64,000 nucleotides of DNA from Capsicum annuum (lineage: Eukaryota; Streptophyta; Magnoliopsida; Solanales; Solanaceae): positions 12,603 through 76,602 of the forward strand of contig NW_025857967.1 of assembly GCF_002878395.1 (NCBI RefSeq). The letters are read 5' to 3'. The notes beneath the pieces were generated by a model that was not told the origin of the DNA, ran no database searches, and was given only the letters and a program-made list of their open reading frames with translations. Below are positions 25,940 to 37,025 of the stretch, one piece after another. A program made the position numbers and the translations under genes. Every line of letters begins with the position of its first letter. Positions within the stretch are counted from its first letter, which is position 1.

Positions 25940-27695
25940 CAATGTTTTTGTGAATGTTTGTTCTTTACCTATTAGGCGTAAATTCTTCAAACAAGATATG
26001 GTATTTTACAGTTAAGATTGTTACTTTTGAACTGGTAAGGCTGAGGGACCAAGTAGGTGGTTTCGATACCCTGTTACAATTTAATGACCGTTTATGCTCA
26101 TATTTTTGTGTCAATTTTGGGGAAGGGTTCATGTTTTTGATTGGACCGGTTTTAATGGCTCAATGGACTTCTTGAAAGGCCTCCAAAATCTCGCACTGCA
26201 GCAAACACCGATGGAACTAATAAAAATTCCCCTGGTCCAAATTTATATGGATGGGTTACTAGAGGAGACTATTATATAGCAGTAGGTACTTGGGAGAATA
26301 CTTGTGCGGGAAGAAGGAGGTTGAGAAGGCCATATATCATCTCAGACCTTGTTTAAGAGGAAACACAGGGTAGGAAGGAAAGTGTAGCAAAATTAGCTGA
26401 TGAAATTACATGAAAAATTAAAAAAAAAAATGGATGAGCTACGAATGTGAAAGCATATCTAAAAATAAAAATCCATCAGTCGTTAAAGTAAAAGAAGAAT
26501 GGTCAACAGGACTGGAGCTGGACAATTTACTAGAGAATGCAACTAGTGAGCGTGGCCTCAATGAAGACTCTCACAAAGTGCAGGACCAGAACTCTAAGGA
26601 AGAAGTTTCGCGAGCACAGGAAATTAATACGATTGTTGGTCAGTTGAAACCTAAACCAACTACTCCTAAATTAAAAATACAGGATCAAGCCAAGGTGGCA
26701 ATTTCTCAAGTTAAACTTGCATCCCATGCCTCCTGTTTATGGCTCTATTCAGGTCAAAGGCACTGGAAACAACAAGGCATGGGAATTCTGCGCAACTTCA
26801 GACCTTTTTGTTTCTGCTACCATCGACCTGAATAGAGCCATAAACGAGAGGCATGGGATGCAAGTTTAACTTGAGAAATTACCACTTTGTCTTGATCCCG
26901 CATTTTTAATTTAGGAGTTGTTGGTTCAGGTTTTAACTAATCGATAATCGTATTAATTTCATGTGCTCGTGAAACTTCTTCCTTAGAGTTCTGGCCCTAT
27001 GCTTTGTGAGAGTCTTCATTGGGGCCAAGCTTACTAATTGCATTCTCTAGCAAAGTGTCCAGCTCCAGTCCTGTTGACCATTCTTCTATTTTTTTTCAAT
27101 AACTGACGAATTTTTATATTTGGATACACTTCCACATTTAAAGCTCATCCAGTTTTTTTGTTTCTCATGTCAATTTCATTGCCAGATTCGCAAGAATTTC
27201 CTTGCTTGCTACCCTATGTTTCCTCTTAAACAAGGTCTGAGATGATATATGGCTTTCTCCACCTCCCCCTCTGAGATGATATATGGCTTTCTCCACCTCC
27301 CCCTTCCCGCATTGGTATTCTCCTAAGCACCTACTATTGTATAATAGTCTCCTCCAGCAATCTATTCATATAAATTTAGAATAGGGAAATTTCTATTGGT
27401 TCCATCATCGTTTGCTGCAGTGCGAGGCTTCAGAGGCCTTTCAAGAAGTCTGTTACGCCATTAAAATCGGTTCAATCAGTATTGGATATTTACACTGTCA
27501 CCAAAAACTTGAACCCTTTCCTAATCTTGGCACAAAAATATGAGCATAAATTGTCATTATATTATAACAGGGTATCGACACCACCATCTTGGAACCCTTC
27601 AGACTTATCATTTCGCACTTATCAAACTAAACTGTATAATGCAGGATCTTGTTTGAAGGATCAGTGTCTAATCGATAAAAAATTGCATTCACAAA
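25940..27695. repeat. Large inverted repeat (~0.8-kb arms, 69-nt loop)
   Basis: The left arm (about 25940-26755) and the right arm (26825 to about 27695) are reverse complements with substitutions and small indels. The junction is sharp: 'CTCTATTCAGGTC' ends at 26755 and its complement GACCTGAATAGAG starts at 26825, leaving a 69-nt loop. The right arm has a private 34-bp tandem duplication (27236-27303). The left arm keeps a 133-codon open stretch (26434-26835) and an upstream 73-codon one (25954-26175, LRDQVGGFDTLLQFND), so the duplicated source looks protein-coding; I cannot name it. A transcript through both arms would fold into a long hairpin. Confidence 0.85.
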
Positions 27696-27807
27696 ATCAT
27701 TGCAATTTATGTGTGTCTGTCATGGTAGACTGGTAAATAATACATAACTCCCACACATGAAAGTGAATCCATTGCATGCACCTTATTCTTCCTACCCCAT
27801 CAAAGAC

Positions 27808-28265
27808 ACTACAGTGTTGTTTATTCATTTGCACATATGTGATGACTATTAAAAAAGAGGTGTGAAGAGTCATGATTTTTTTATATAACACATTCAAAAT
27901 AGCTAATAAATAATATTTATCTGTTGTAACTGGTGAATCAGCTGTTGGAAGAAATCAAAATACCTCCTCCAATATATGGTCCATCTATCGCAATAGATAA
28001 TCCATATGTTGCAACAGATTGTAAATCTGTTGCGATAGACCAGACATTATTTATTCATCTGCATGCATGTGATGACTATTAAAAAGAGGTGAAGTCATGA
28101 CTTTTTATCTAACACATTCAAAACAGTTGATGAATCAAATTTTCCATCTGTTGCAACTGATGAAACAACTGTTAGAAGAAACCAAAACATCCCCAACATA
28201 TGGTCCATCTATCACAATAGATAATTTATATGTTGCAACAAATAGTAAATCTATTGTGACAGTTG
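27808..28265. repeat. ~230-bp tandem duplication with palindrome units (cluster 7)
   Basis: 27808-28040 and 28041-28265 share 'TGTGATGACTATTAAAAA', 'AACACATTCAAAA', 'ATATGGTCCATCTATC' in the same order. Each copy ends with CTGTTGCAACAG-type units. Confidence 0.8.
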
Positions 28266-28462
28266 GACGATCTGTTGCAACAGCTCAATAATAACGGTTG
28301 TTATCAAGTCTTTTTAAAACTGTTTTGAAAAGGTGAGAAGTATCAATACAAATGAAAAAGTCACAACTTTTCACTGAAAATAAAATGCCACCAGTTTAAA
28401 TGTAATTAATACAATGGAGCTTAACAAACGTGCCTTTTGTCCTTACACATCCAGATTCAATC

Positions 28463-28473
28463 CTCTATAAATA
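28463..28473 (+). promoter_or_regulatory. Putative TATA box of the small split ORF
   Basis: CTCTATAAATAGG is a canonical plant TATA box on the plus strand, followed after about 115 bp by a splice donor GAG|GTAAGT (28581) and an acceptor TTCTAG just before the ATG at 28681. Confidence 0.5.
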
Positions 28474-28680
28474 GGTCCCTCCTTAATCTTCATTCTGCTA
28501 AACTTTATTTATTTTTTGCATTTTTTCTTTTCGTGTGACATATTCAACTTCTCTTCAAAGAGCATATTCCTTTATCATTGAGGTAAGTTTTTTTCGGTGT
28601 AAATCGACCAGTTTGTAGTATACGTTTTATTACATTTGAACTTTTTTCTTTACATTTGTCAATACATACGTGTTCTAGAT

Positions 28681-28887
28681 ATGACTGATCCTGTTTGGGA
28701 CATTGCTATTCTGTGCGACACAGTGTGGGAACTTTAGAGGCAGTTTAATGACCTGCAGAGGGAGTTGGTTGCCGTGAGAGCGACGATGTTCAAAGAGATG
28801 TAGAGTCTAATGAGGACCCTGCTGCTGTGAGTTGATTGGCCGATTGTCTTTAATGATGGTGATAATGATAATAATAATAATAATTAG
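28681..28887 (+). pseudogene. Small split ORF with TATA box, leader intron and three stops
   Basis: After a TATA box (28463), a pyrimidine-rich leader, a donor (GAG|GTAAGT, 28581) and an acceptor (TTCTAG) comes ATG at 28681. The frame reads MTDPVWDIAILCDTVWEL, stop, RQFNDLQRELVAVRATMFKEM, stop, SLMRTLLL, stop, VDWPIVFNDGDND and an Asn run, ending at TAG 28885-28887: 68 codon positions interrupted by TAG (28735), TAG (28801) and TGA (28828). The leucine/heptad-like LxxLQREL part could form a short coiled coil. I do not recognise the family. All three stops are one C-to-T change from CAG or CGA, so an intact ancestor is plausible. It lies between the inverted repeat and the Mutator transposase, facing it tail to tail. 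Confidence 0.45.
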
Positions 28888-29119
28888 AATTTATTTTTCT
28901 TTTAGAGTATGTATTTTATTTTTTCTATATCGGATCTATACCTAATGTATTTTATTTTTCGTTTAATGAAAAATATATTTTTAGTCGACTTTGGCTTTTT
29001 AATTCTTATTCAATTTTCATTCTGTCTATTTCTTCTTCTAAACTTTTTACATGTTAACTTGTCGACGGTTGGAGGTAAAGAGCAATTTTGAATTCAGTAG
29101 CAATAGCAATTTTGGCTTT

Positions 29120-29305
29120 TGAGTTCTTTCAACAGATGAACCAAGTGTGAACAAATTGGTCATCAGTTGGGTTTTTGTCAACAGATTATCCATCTGTTGC
29201 GACAGATGTATAATCTGTTGGAGGAAAATATTCCAGTTTTATGGAACTGTGTTATGTTCTTCCAGCTAATGTCCATCTGTTGCCACAGATAGGTAATCTA
29301 TTGAA
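29120..29305. repeat. CTGTTGCAACAG-type repeats, cluster 8
   Basis: Includes CATCTGTTGCGACAGATG (29191-29208, one mismatch from the palindrome) and CATCTGTTGCCACAGAT, downstream of the transposase stop codon. Confidence 0.8.
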
Positions 29306-29485
29306 AATACTTATGGTATGCTGTATTGTTTAACAGTTCATGTTTTGCCTCTTTTTATTAATGCACAAGTTATTAAAAAGATATTATATATATAATAAAT
29401 GATAACATTACGTTCACAACAATGAGTTAAATATATAAAAGTCCATAACAAATAACTATACAAGTTTCTGCAATTACAATGATCA

Positions 29486-31114
29486 TGGTGGATTACGATC
29501 CGGATATGTAGTTCTTTTGTAGCTAGCGCGCTTACATACAGAGCACTTGTTTCTTCTTGATGAAAATGATTCTCCGACTCCCCGCCTCCTCTTATATGGC
29601 TTTCTTCCCGGTTTGATAGTGTTTGAGTCAATATATGGGGGAGGTATTAATCTCCCCATAAGCTTTGCAGGAACAACCCAAGATTCTAAGGGAGGTACCG
29701 AAGTAATATGCCCACTATATGTCATTTCATATTTTTCCACCAAATAATATTGAGAGGAGTGCTTGTAAACTTCAGCTCCATATTTATGACCGTATTGATC
29801 TCGAAGTTCTGCCATAGCATGTGGACAGGGTATTTTGTCCAAGTCAAAACTCTGCACGTACAAAATCTTGTTTGAAGATCTCGACCGTGGAAATATCACC
29901 ATGACCGGTGATACTGAATTTGTAATCTACTATTTTATGAGGAAATAACCTATTCCCAAACTGACGATCGTTGATATTATTTTTTCAATTTTGAGAAAAA
30001 ATTGAGTTCTTTTTTTGGGCACTTGAACTGCACATGCCTTTGGTTAAAAAATTCACCATACTTCTGACTTATTTTTTCAAACATAGCCTTGATGGGAAAT
30101 TCTCTTTCATCGCCAAATAATGAATTCACCGATTCAGCTATATTTAATGTCATAATATTGTACCGATACAAAAGAATCACTTAGTACGACATCATACTAA
30201 ACTTGTAACTCAAACAAGACATTAAAATTGATAAAAATGTACCTATTTGTCGAACAGAATACCCGAGTCCATCTCTCAAAACTGACACATACGAGAAATT
30301 TTACTACCTTGAGATTTACATCCGTTATTTGATTGAAATGGTCTAAAAAATCCTCTCTACTATATGCTTTAGCTGCTCTATAAAAAAGGGTCATGACCCT
30401 TTCATTGTAATAGTTAGTCCAAATATTCTCTCCAAGATGTCTGATGCAACAACCAAAGTAAGATAAAGTGAAGAAACGTGAACCTATTTTTGGAATACTT
30501 GGATGCCTATCCTATTTTTATTCTGAAATCTTTTTTCAAGCAAGAAATAAAAAAAGTGGTAGATAGTTCATTCTTGTCCTTGAATGACATTCCAATAAAA
30601 AAGCCGATCCCATCGTCTTGAAGATTTCCAGGCTGTGTCGATTGAGAAGAACTACACATCGTATTGGTCGCATCAATGGGCGTAGGTGTTTGATCATCAT
30701 CTGGACTATTTATGTCTAGATCATCCAACCTATCATCAAAGATGTCTTGTTGTTCTTCTTCTATGTTCTGGTTCTCATTCTCTCTCGTCTTTTCAACCAC
30801 GTACACCCTTAACACTGGCCAGGATGAATCTCTAAGATAAGCACGCAATGAACCTGATCGGTTATCTTGAAAGGCAGTACCCTCTGATTTTTAAAGGAGC
30901 TATGCATGTAGCTGATGATGAGTTCTTTCAATTGACAATTCAATCTATAATAACTAATGATTAATTTCACAAAATGATGATACGAAATATCACTTTGGAA
31001 TGTCACAGCTATTGTTTTTAGCATTTCACCCTCGTTCCAATGCCATAAATATCGATTGCTCTTCTCGATTCATTGATCATGACAATCCACCCCTATTGTT
31101 ATTGATTTCTCCAT
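29486..31114 (-). pseudogene. Mutator-like (mudrA/MULE) transposase with deleted catalytic core
   Basis: The minus strand starts at ATG 31114 (MEKSITIGVDCHDQ, then a stop), runs through an N-terminal region (DISYHHFVKLIISY; FKNQRVLPFKITDQ) with a frameshift near 30835, an acidic linker (30560-30800) and GMSFKDKNELSTTFFISCLKKDF, the usual entry to the MULE zinc-binding region. It then jumps within about 100 bp to FGCCIRHLGENIWTNYYNERV and LFYRAAKAYSREDFLDHFNQ (30200-30460), which in intact MULE transposases follow the DDE catalytic domain. Next come IAESVNSLFGDEREFPIKAM and a C-terminal SWIM-type finger, FDLDKIPCPHAMAEL, ending in basic GRKPYKRRRG (stop near 29486). The whole DDE region is absent, the first CxC of the SWIM finger is replaced (LYVQS), and several frames are broken. 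It cannot catalyse transposition. Confidence 0.85.
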
Positions 31115-31179
31115 TAGTGGTACCTAAATAAAGTCATTTGTTAAAAAAAGTTAATAGTGATTTCATAGTGTCATAAATA

Positions 31180-31770
31180 ATTCCCAACAGATGTGTAATC
31201 AATCGCAACATATTACTTACCTTTTGGGATTCATGTTACGCTCCTGAAGCTGATTTCAACAGATGAGGTACCTTTGAAATTGATTCCAACAGATGAGTGA
31301 CATGTTCCAATAGATAATTAACATATTGCGACAGATGACTTACTTGTTGCAACAGACTACAATCTGTTGGAATCGAGGTAAGGTTCTATCGCAACAGGTT
31401 ACTAATGTATTACAACAGATATTTACCGTTAGTTGAAATCGAGTTCGTATTCTGTTGCAACAGGTTAATAATCTGTTGCAACAGATATTACCCTGTTGCA
31501 ACAGACAATATGTCTGTTGGAATTGAGTTCAGGTTCTGTTGTAACAGGTTAATAAGCTGTTGCAACAGATATTTATCACGTTGCACCAGATAACTAATCT
31601 ATTTAAACAGATAAATCATCTGTTGCAACAAATGACCCATTTGTTCGATTCATGTTACGGCCTATAGAACCATAAACATGCATCCAACATATCACTCTTC
31701 CATTGAAATAGATGTCTCATCTGTCGTAACATATGGATCTTATGTTGGATTCATGTTTGTATTATATCTA
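31180..31770. repeat. CTGTTGCAACAG-type repeats, cluster 9 (densest)
   Basis: More than a dozen full or half units upstream of the transposase, including ATCTGTTGCAACAGAT (31471-31486), CTGTTGCAACAG at 31452 and 31493, and AGCTGTTGCAACAGAT near 31557. Phrases such as 'GGAAT(C/T)GAG(G/T)T.AGGTTC' recur between units, so larger blocks were duplicated. Confidence 0.85.
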
Positions 31771-31924
31771 TTGTTGGAAAAATAGCATAATAGCAGTTAC
31801 CCAGATAAAAAATTTAACTAAAAATCACAATTTGACTTACCAAAGTCTCCTATGAAGTAATGTCAAAGTAAAAAGTGATGTACGAAAAAAAATTGACCTA
31901 AGAAATTGGTCAAATAGCAACCGT

Positions 31925-32040
31925 AGCAGTAACAACAACAACGATAATGGTCAACAAGAAGAAGATGAAGATGATAATGAAGTAGAAGATGATGATAATC
32001 AAGCAGAAGATAAAGAATAAAGGAGCAGCAATAATAAACA
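31925..32040. repeat. Low-complexity GAA/GAT/AAC triplet tract
   Basis: Imperfect CAACAACAACG, GAAGAAGATGAAGATGATAA repeats. The minus-strand reading frame over it is simple sequence and not called a gene. Confidence 0.7.
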
Positions 32041-32294
32041 ACAAAAATCACTAAGAGAGAGAAAACAACAATGGATGAGAAGAGAGAGAAAGGAGCCTTT
32101 TTTCCCTCCGTTTCTCATTTTATTAGGTAAACAGTTGGATCAAAGTATAAATTTAAAAACTTGTGGGCTATTCTCAAACTTACCAAACTTTCTTAATTCA
32201 TAATAAACCTCCACTAAATTATTAAGACTTGTGTTACCTACACCTCATTTTAAAACTCTTTTGTCACCTACAACCCAAAGCCCCCACTTTTTAA

Positions 32295-32954
32295 TATGGG
32301 TGGGCATGGTACGGCATGGTATGGTACGGTATTTTAAATTTCAATACGGTTACTCTGGTTTTTGGTATCTAGAAGAACAATACCATTATCATACCAAATT
32401 AGTTCAGTATGGTCCGGTATTTTACGGTATGATAATTCGGTAACCATATTTTATTTGATTTCGACTTACATATATTCATATAAAAAAATTATAACTTTAA
32501 ACTTTAAAAACGTCTCAATCATATCAAACTAACAACTATATTTTTTAATCAATTACTTATAAGAACATTTCAATCACGATTGAATAGTCCAAGATGCAAA
32601 CTCTGAACAACATTACCTAAATTTAAGTATAATACTCCTAAATAATAAGCTTCCCAAAAAATTTATTTCTGAATAAAAGTTACTTTTGTGTTCAATTGGC
32701 TAATGGGTGATATATAACTATATTTAATAATCTTAAATATAATATATATGGGTTTTATATATTATTAAAAAACTTTGATGCGGTATACGGTATTTCGATA
32801 TTTATTGCATAAATATCAAATACCATACCAAATATCAAAATAATTTAAAACTCCTACCAAATACCATATCAAATACCATAACATCCATATCGCGGTATAA
32901 AAAATTTCAATTTCGATATGATACTCGATATATACCATACCATGGCCACCCCTA
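32295..32954. mobile_element. hAT-type MITE, 660 bp
   Basis: Ends TATGGGTGGGCATGG and CCATGGCCACCCCTA are inverted repeats (consensus TAGGGGTGGGCATGG). Flanks CTTTTTAA (32287-32294) and CTTTCTAA (32955-32962) form an 8-bp target duplication with one difference, as expected for hAT transposons. The interior is built of ACGGTAT/ATACCGT words that fold back on each other; no transposase. Confidence 0.9.
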
Positions 32955-32962
32955 CTTTCTAA

Positions 32963-34165
32963 TAGCTTCTTAAAGCATCCAAGAAGCATGGATCATTATT
33001 CTCCTTATGGATTTCTATCCATCTGATCTATAAGCATGTGCATTCAGGTTTATCCCTCTACTTATTATATCACTCAAGACTACGTCATTTTCAGGTCCAC
33101 CATACGATAATAATGACCTTTTTTCATGTTACTGTCGTACTGTTTGAAGTGATACTTGTGACTCTTTCAAAAGGTACTTAGGGCTTTCGAAAGGTACTTG
33201 GATCGCCTAGTTAAAAATAAAAAAGGTATTTAGGTAATTTAACATTTAAGTTTAGAGTCTCTCAATCTCGTTGACTTTATATTAATAAGTACCTCACAAA
33301 TTATTTTAAAAAAAAAAAAAACCAACAAACTTGATCCATTTTCAGAAGAGAGTCCCAATCATTATCCTTTAAAAGAAACCTTGTTTCTTCATAATTCAAA
33401 GATTGTTCAAGCCTAAATATATTTACATAGTCATAATAATTATCAGTTCCTACTTAATATATTTAAGTAGTCACAATTATAATTAGTTATATAGACATAT
33501 CTATAGATATGAATATGTTTATATAGACATAAAGAGCAGATTTTGAAATCTGCAGGTTCCTACAACAATCTCAAATTAATATAATGATAATTCATTATCA
33601 CACTAACAATTAAGAAGTAAATTAAATATGGTGAATAAAATTTTTCTATTGATATCAAAAGTTAAATTTTATTGATATTGATGCACAAAAACATATTATA
33701 AATAATAAAGATAAATAATATATGAACATAATAATATTACACAACTATTTATAATAAATTAATAATAATAAAAATAATTATAATAAAGTAGAAGAAGAAC
33801 CAATATATGACGAAAAAATAATAAGGCAGAAGAATCAACATCAATGGCGAAGAAAAAATAAATATTTAAATCTTCATGTTATGCAATTGAATTTTGAAGA
33901 AAAAACAAATATCTTGAAAAGAAAAGTGCAGAATTCATCAAAGAAAAAATGGTGTCCGAAATTAGAAGCATACCTCTGGATTTTATGATGTTAGTATTTT
34001 TTTTAACTCTACATAGAAAAGAATCTTAAATAAGAAAAAATCAATATACAATATTAATTGGTTTGAAAATCTTAAATTACATAATTCGAATAAGAAAAGA
34101 TTAATACATTATTTAAGTTGGTTATGCTGGTATTTTTCTGTCGCTATATATAAGAGAGTCCTAAA
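32963..34165. other. AT-rich intergenic DNA, no gene seen
   Basis: Contains a 13-nt A run near 33308 and dense AT words, with no ORF of interest. Confidence 0.6.
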
Positions 34166-34179
34166 TAACGAAAAATTAA

Positions 34180-34765
34180 TATATTGATTCAAAAGTCCTA
34201 AATTACATAATTCAAATAAAAAAATTTAATATTTTATTTTAGTTGATTTAAAACCCCTAATTATTAAGAAAATAATTAAATTATGGAAACATTTTTACCA
34301 AATTAAAAAGACCGGTAAGAGATAAATTTTTAATAACAAATTAGTTGGTTTTAATTTATAATTTGTCAATGTTAAAATAATAACAATTTGTTTACTTATT
34401 TTATTATTTTTTTCCTTTTAAAACTTTTTTCAATTATAACTTCTTTTTTAATAGAAAGCTAGTTATTAAACTGTATTTCTTGTTTAGCCGGGAAAAAAAA
34501 GTATGCTTCTGTATTCCCTTTTTTTTACCTAAAAAAGGTATACTACTTTTTCAATTTTCTCTCCTCTTCTTATAGTATATTTTAGAACTTCATAAATATT
34601 ATTTTTTTTATAATTCTTATCATATATTTTAGTATTTCTTAATTTGCAAAACTTATCAGATATTTTATGATTCTTTAATTTAAAAATAAATAAAATTAAA
34701 TAATAATATAAAAAAAAGTTAAAAGATAATTTTGTCTATTACAGATTATTTTAATAAAGGGTAAA
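34180..34765. repeat. Segmental duplication, copy 1
   Basis: Order of landmarks: 'AAAATAATTAAATTATGGAAA', 'AAAAAAGTATGC(T/A)TCTGTATTCCC', 'TTTTCTCTCCTCTT', 'TTACAGATTATTTTAAT.AAGGGTAAA'. The same order is found in 34790-35575. Confidence 0.75.
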
Positions 34766-34789
34766 AAAATAATATATTGATTTGAAATA

Positions 34790-35575
34790 CCTAAATTACA
34801 TAATTCAAATAAGAAAAAATTAATACTTTATTTTAATTGATTTCAAACCTCTAATAATTAAGAAAATAATTAAATTATGGAAATTTTTTTACCAAATTAA
34901 AAAGACTTGTAAGAGATAAACTTTTAATCACATAAAAAAAAGTATGCATCTGTATTCCCTTTTTTGCCTAAAAAAGTGTACGACTTTTCCAATTTTCTCT
35001 CCTCTTGTTATAGTATACAAGTCTCGTGCAATGAGCTTGACTGAGAAAGCATGCAAAGGATTTCAAATCATGAGACTCCCGTATGGAAGATCACCTGCTC
35101 AATCAACTCGACCATCTTAATGAGTAATTCTTGGTGACTCCGATAATTTGATTTTCTAAGTTTCTAAAATAACAAAACTTAATCTTGTTGGTTATTTACA
35201 CCAAATTTAATATCATGAGTTTCATATATAGTACTTTTTTTACGGAGTATAATAATTATATATCTATTTTTAACATACCAGTTAACCATATATAATGAAT
35301 GAATGTAGTTGTGCATAATCTAGTATTGACAAATGTGGATATTACTACTTGTAGTAAACACTCTATTTTATATATTTTAGAACCCCACAAATACCATTTT
35401 TCCTTAATAATTCTTACCATATATTTTAGTACTTCTTAATTTGTAAAATTTATCATATATTTTATGACTCTTTACTTTACAAATAAATATAATTAAATAA
35501 TAATATAAAAAATAAAAAGACGATTTTTTCTATTACAGAATATTTTAATGAAGGGTAAAAAGTTCAAATCATTTT
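34790..35575. repeat. Segmental duplication, copy 2, with a ~350-bp insertion
   Basis: Landmarks of copy 1 recur at 34855-35018 and, after an interruption, at 35370-35570. The unmatched 35019-35369 begins 'CAAGTCTCGTGCAATGAGC' and looks inserted; I see no clear terminal repeats. Confidence 0.7.
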
Positions 35576-36023
35576 TTAACGATTTTTATACTTTTAATAT
35601 ATTATAGATATAGATATAGATTATAGATATAAAAATTAGAGGGAAATGCCAAATTTTCAACTTCATGAAAAAAAGAAAAAGAAATTCTACAAAAAGTTAC
35701 CCTAAACGAAGAAAGAGGAAAAGGACAACATCTTACGCTCGCATCCTTCATTTATTTAAATTACCTTTTACTTTCCTTTTTTTCATGATTATTTGCTTTC
35801 TATTCGTCTTATTAAGTTTACATATATATGCCGGTTCATATTTGACGTCAAGGTTTGCGACATAACCAACTTAACAAAAAAATTTATATAGGTTGGTGAA
35901 TCATGAAAATATGGTTGATTAACAAATATTAATCTTCTTTTATAAATATTATGACATTAAAATTTATCTATTTTTAATTTTTTTTTTTTCTCTGATCGCA
36001 CTAAGGGCGAGTAAGTGCACTAT
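35576..36023. other. AT-rich flank with a 66-codon ORF of doubtful status
   Basis: A plus-strand open frame at 35665-35865 would encode a very basic N-terminus (KKRKRNSTKS) and one hydrophobic segment (FLFFMIICFLFVLLSL). No family is recognised, and such composition is common by chance in AT-rich DNA. A TAGATA-type simple repeat lies at 35605-35633. Confidence 0.3.
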
Positions 36024-36026
36024 TTA

Positions 36027-36992
36027 GGGGTCGTTTGGTTTGAAAACAAGTTATATCGGGATTAGTTATGCTGAGATAAGTTATGTTGGGATTAGTTGTC
36101 TTGGGATAAGTTATTCTGGTATTATTTTTTAGTGGTTGTTTCTTTTGTAGTATTAAAAATAATATGTAGTACATTGTTTGTAAAAATATATTGTTTGTTT
36201 ACTAAAATATCCTTCACAATATTTAGCTTAATTATTTTCCTTCATATTAAATCATACAAAAGAAATTAAAAAGTTATTAATTTTTTTTATGTTTATTAGT
36301 TTCTTTTTCCTAAAAATATATGTTAAGAAATTTATGTTGATATTTCTTAAATGTTTATGAAGCTCTAATAATGCATTTTAAATTATTTATTTTGTTCTAA
36401 ATTCCATAAAATATTGATAATCTCATTTTTGTCAAAAAAATTCATCATAAAAAAATGTGAAAAAGAATTACTCTCATTTTTTTCATTATTTAGTATCATT
36501 AATATTTGGAGAGTCAAATTATATTTTAAAAAAAAAATTCAAATATTTTTAGCTAAATTTAAAAATATTTTTTATTTAATAATTAAGCATATAATAAGTT
36601 AGAAAGGGAATGTCAACATACTTTAATAACTTGTCCATGATAAATTTGTTAGGAAAAATAAAAATTTATGTTCATGATAAATTTGTTAGGAAAAATGAAA
36701 ATCTAAAGTACGATTAATAAACATTTCTACAAAATAGAAAAAACAATAAATCTTTGCATCAATTTTGAACTTGATTGTATAAATAACTTTTATAGTGTCA
36801 CTATCATTTTTCCATTACTCATCACTATTATAGCATTTAATAAACTCATATAATTGTTTAAATTAATCAAAATGGATAAAAATTTGTAGAGTAATTAAAA
36901 TTTAAATTAGGGATAAAATGATTAAAAAAAAATTAATGCGAGAACTACTAAAATCTCACATTCTCTTTTATATATAGTAGTAAAGTCAAGTT

Positions 36993-37025
<33 letters not shown>

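Noticed and set aside
31180..31770. CRISPR-like array
   Set aside because: Short palindromic repeats with spacers superficially fit, but spacing is irregular, spacers are themselves repeated, units are degenerate, and the DNA is plant nuclear with introns and retrotransposons.
35665..35865. Basic single-pass membrane protein gene
   Set aside because: A Lys/Arg-rich start and a hydrophobic run arise easily in AT-rich DNA; no promoter, intron or family evidence.
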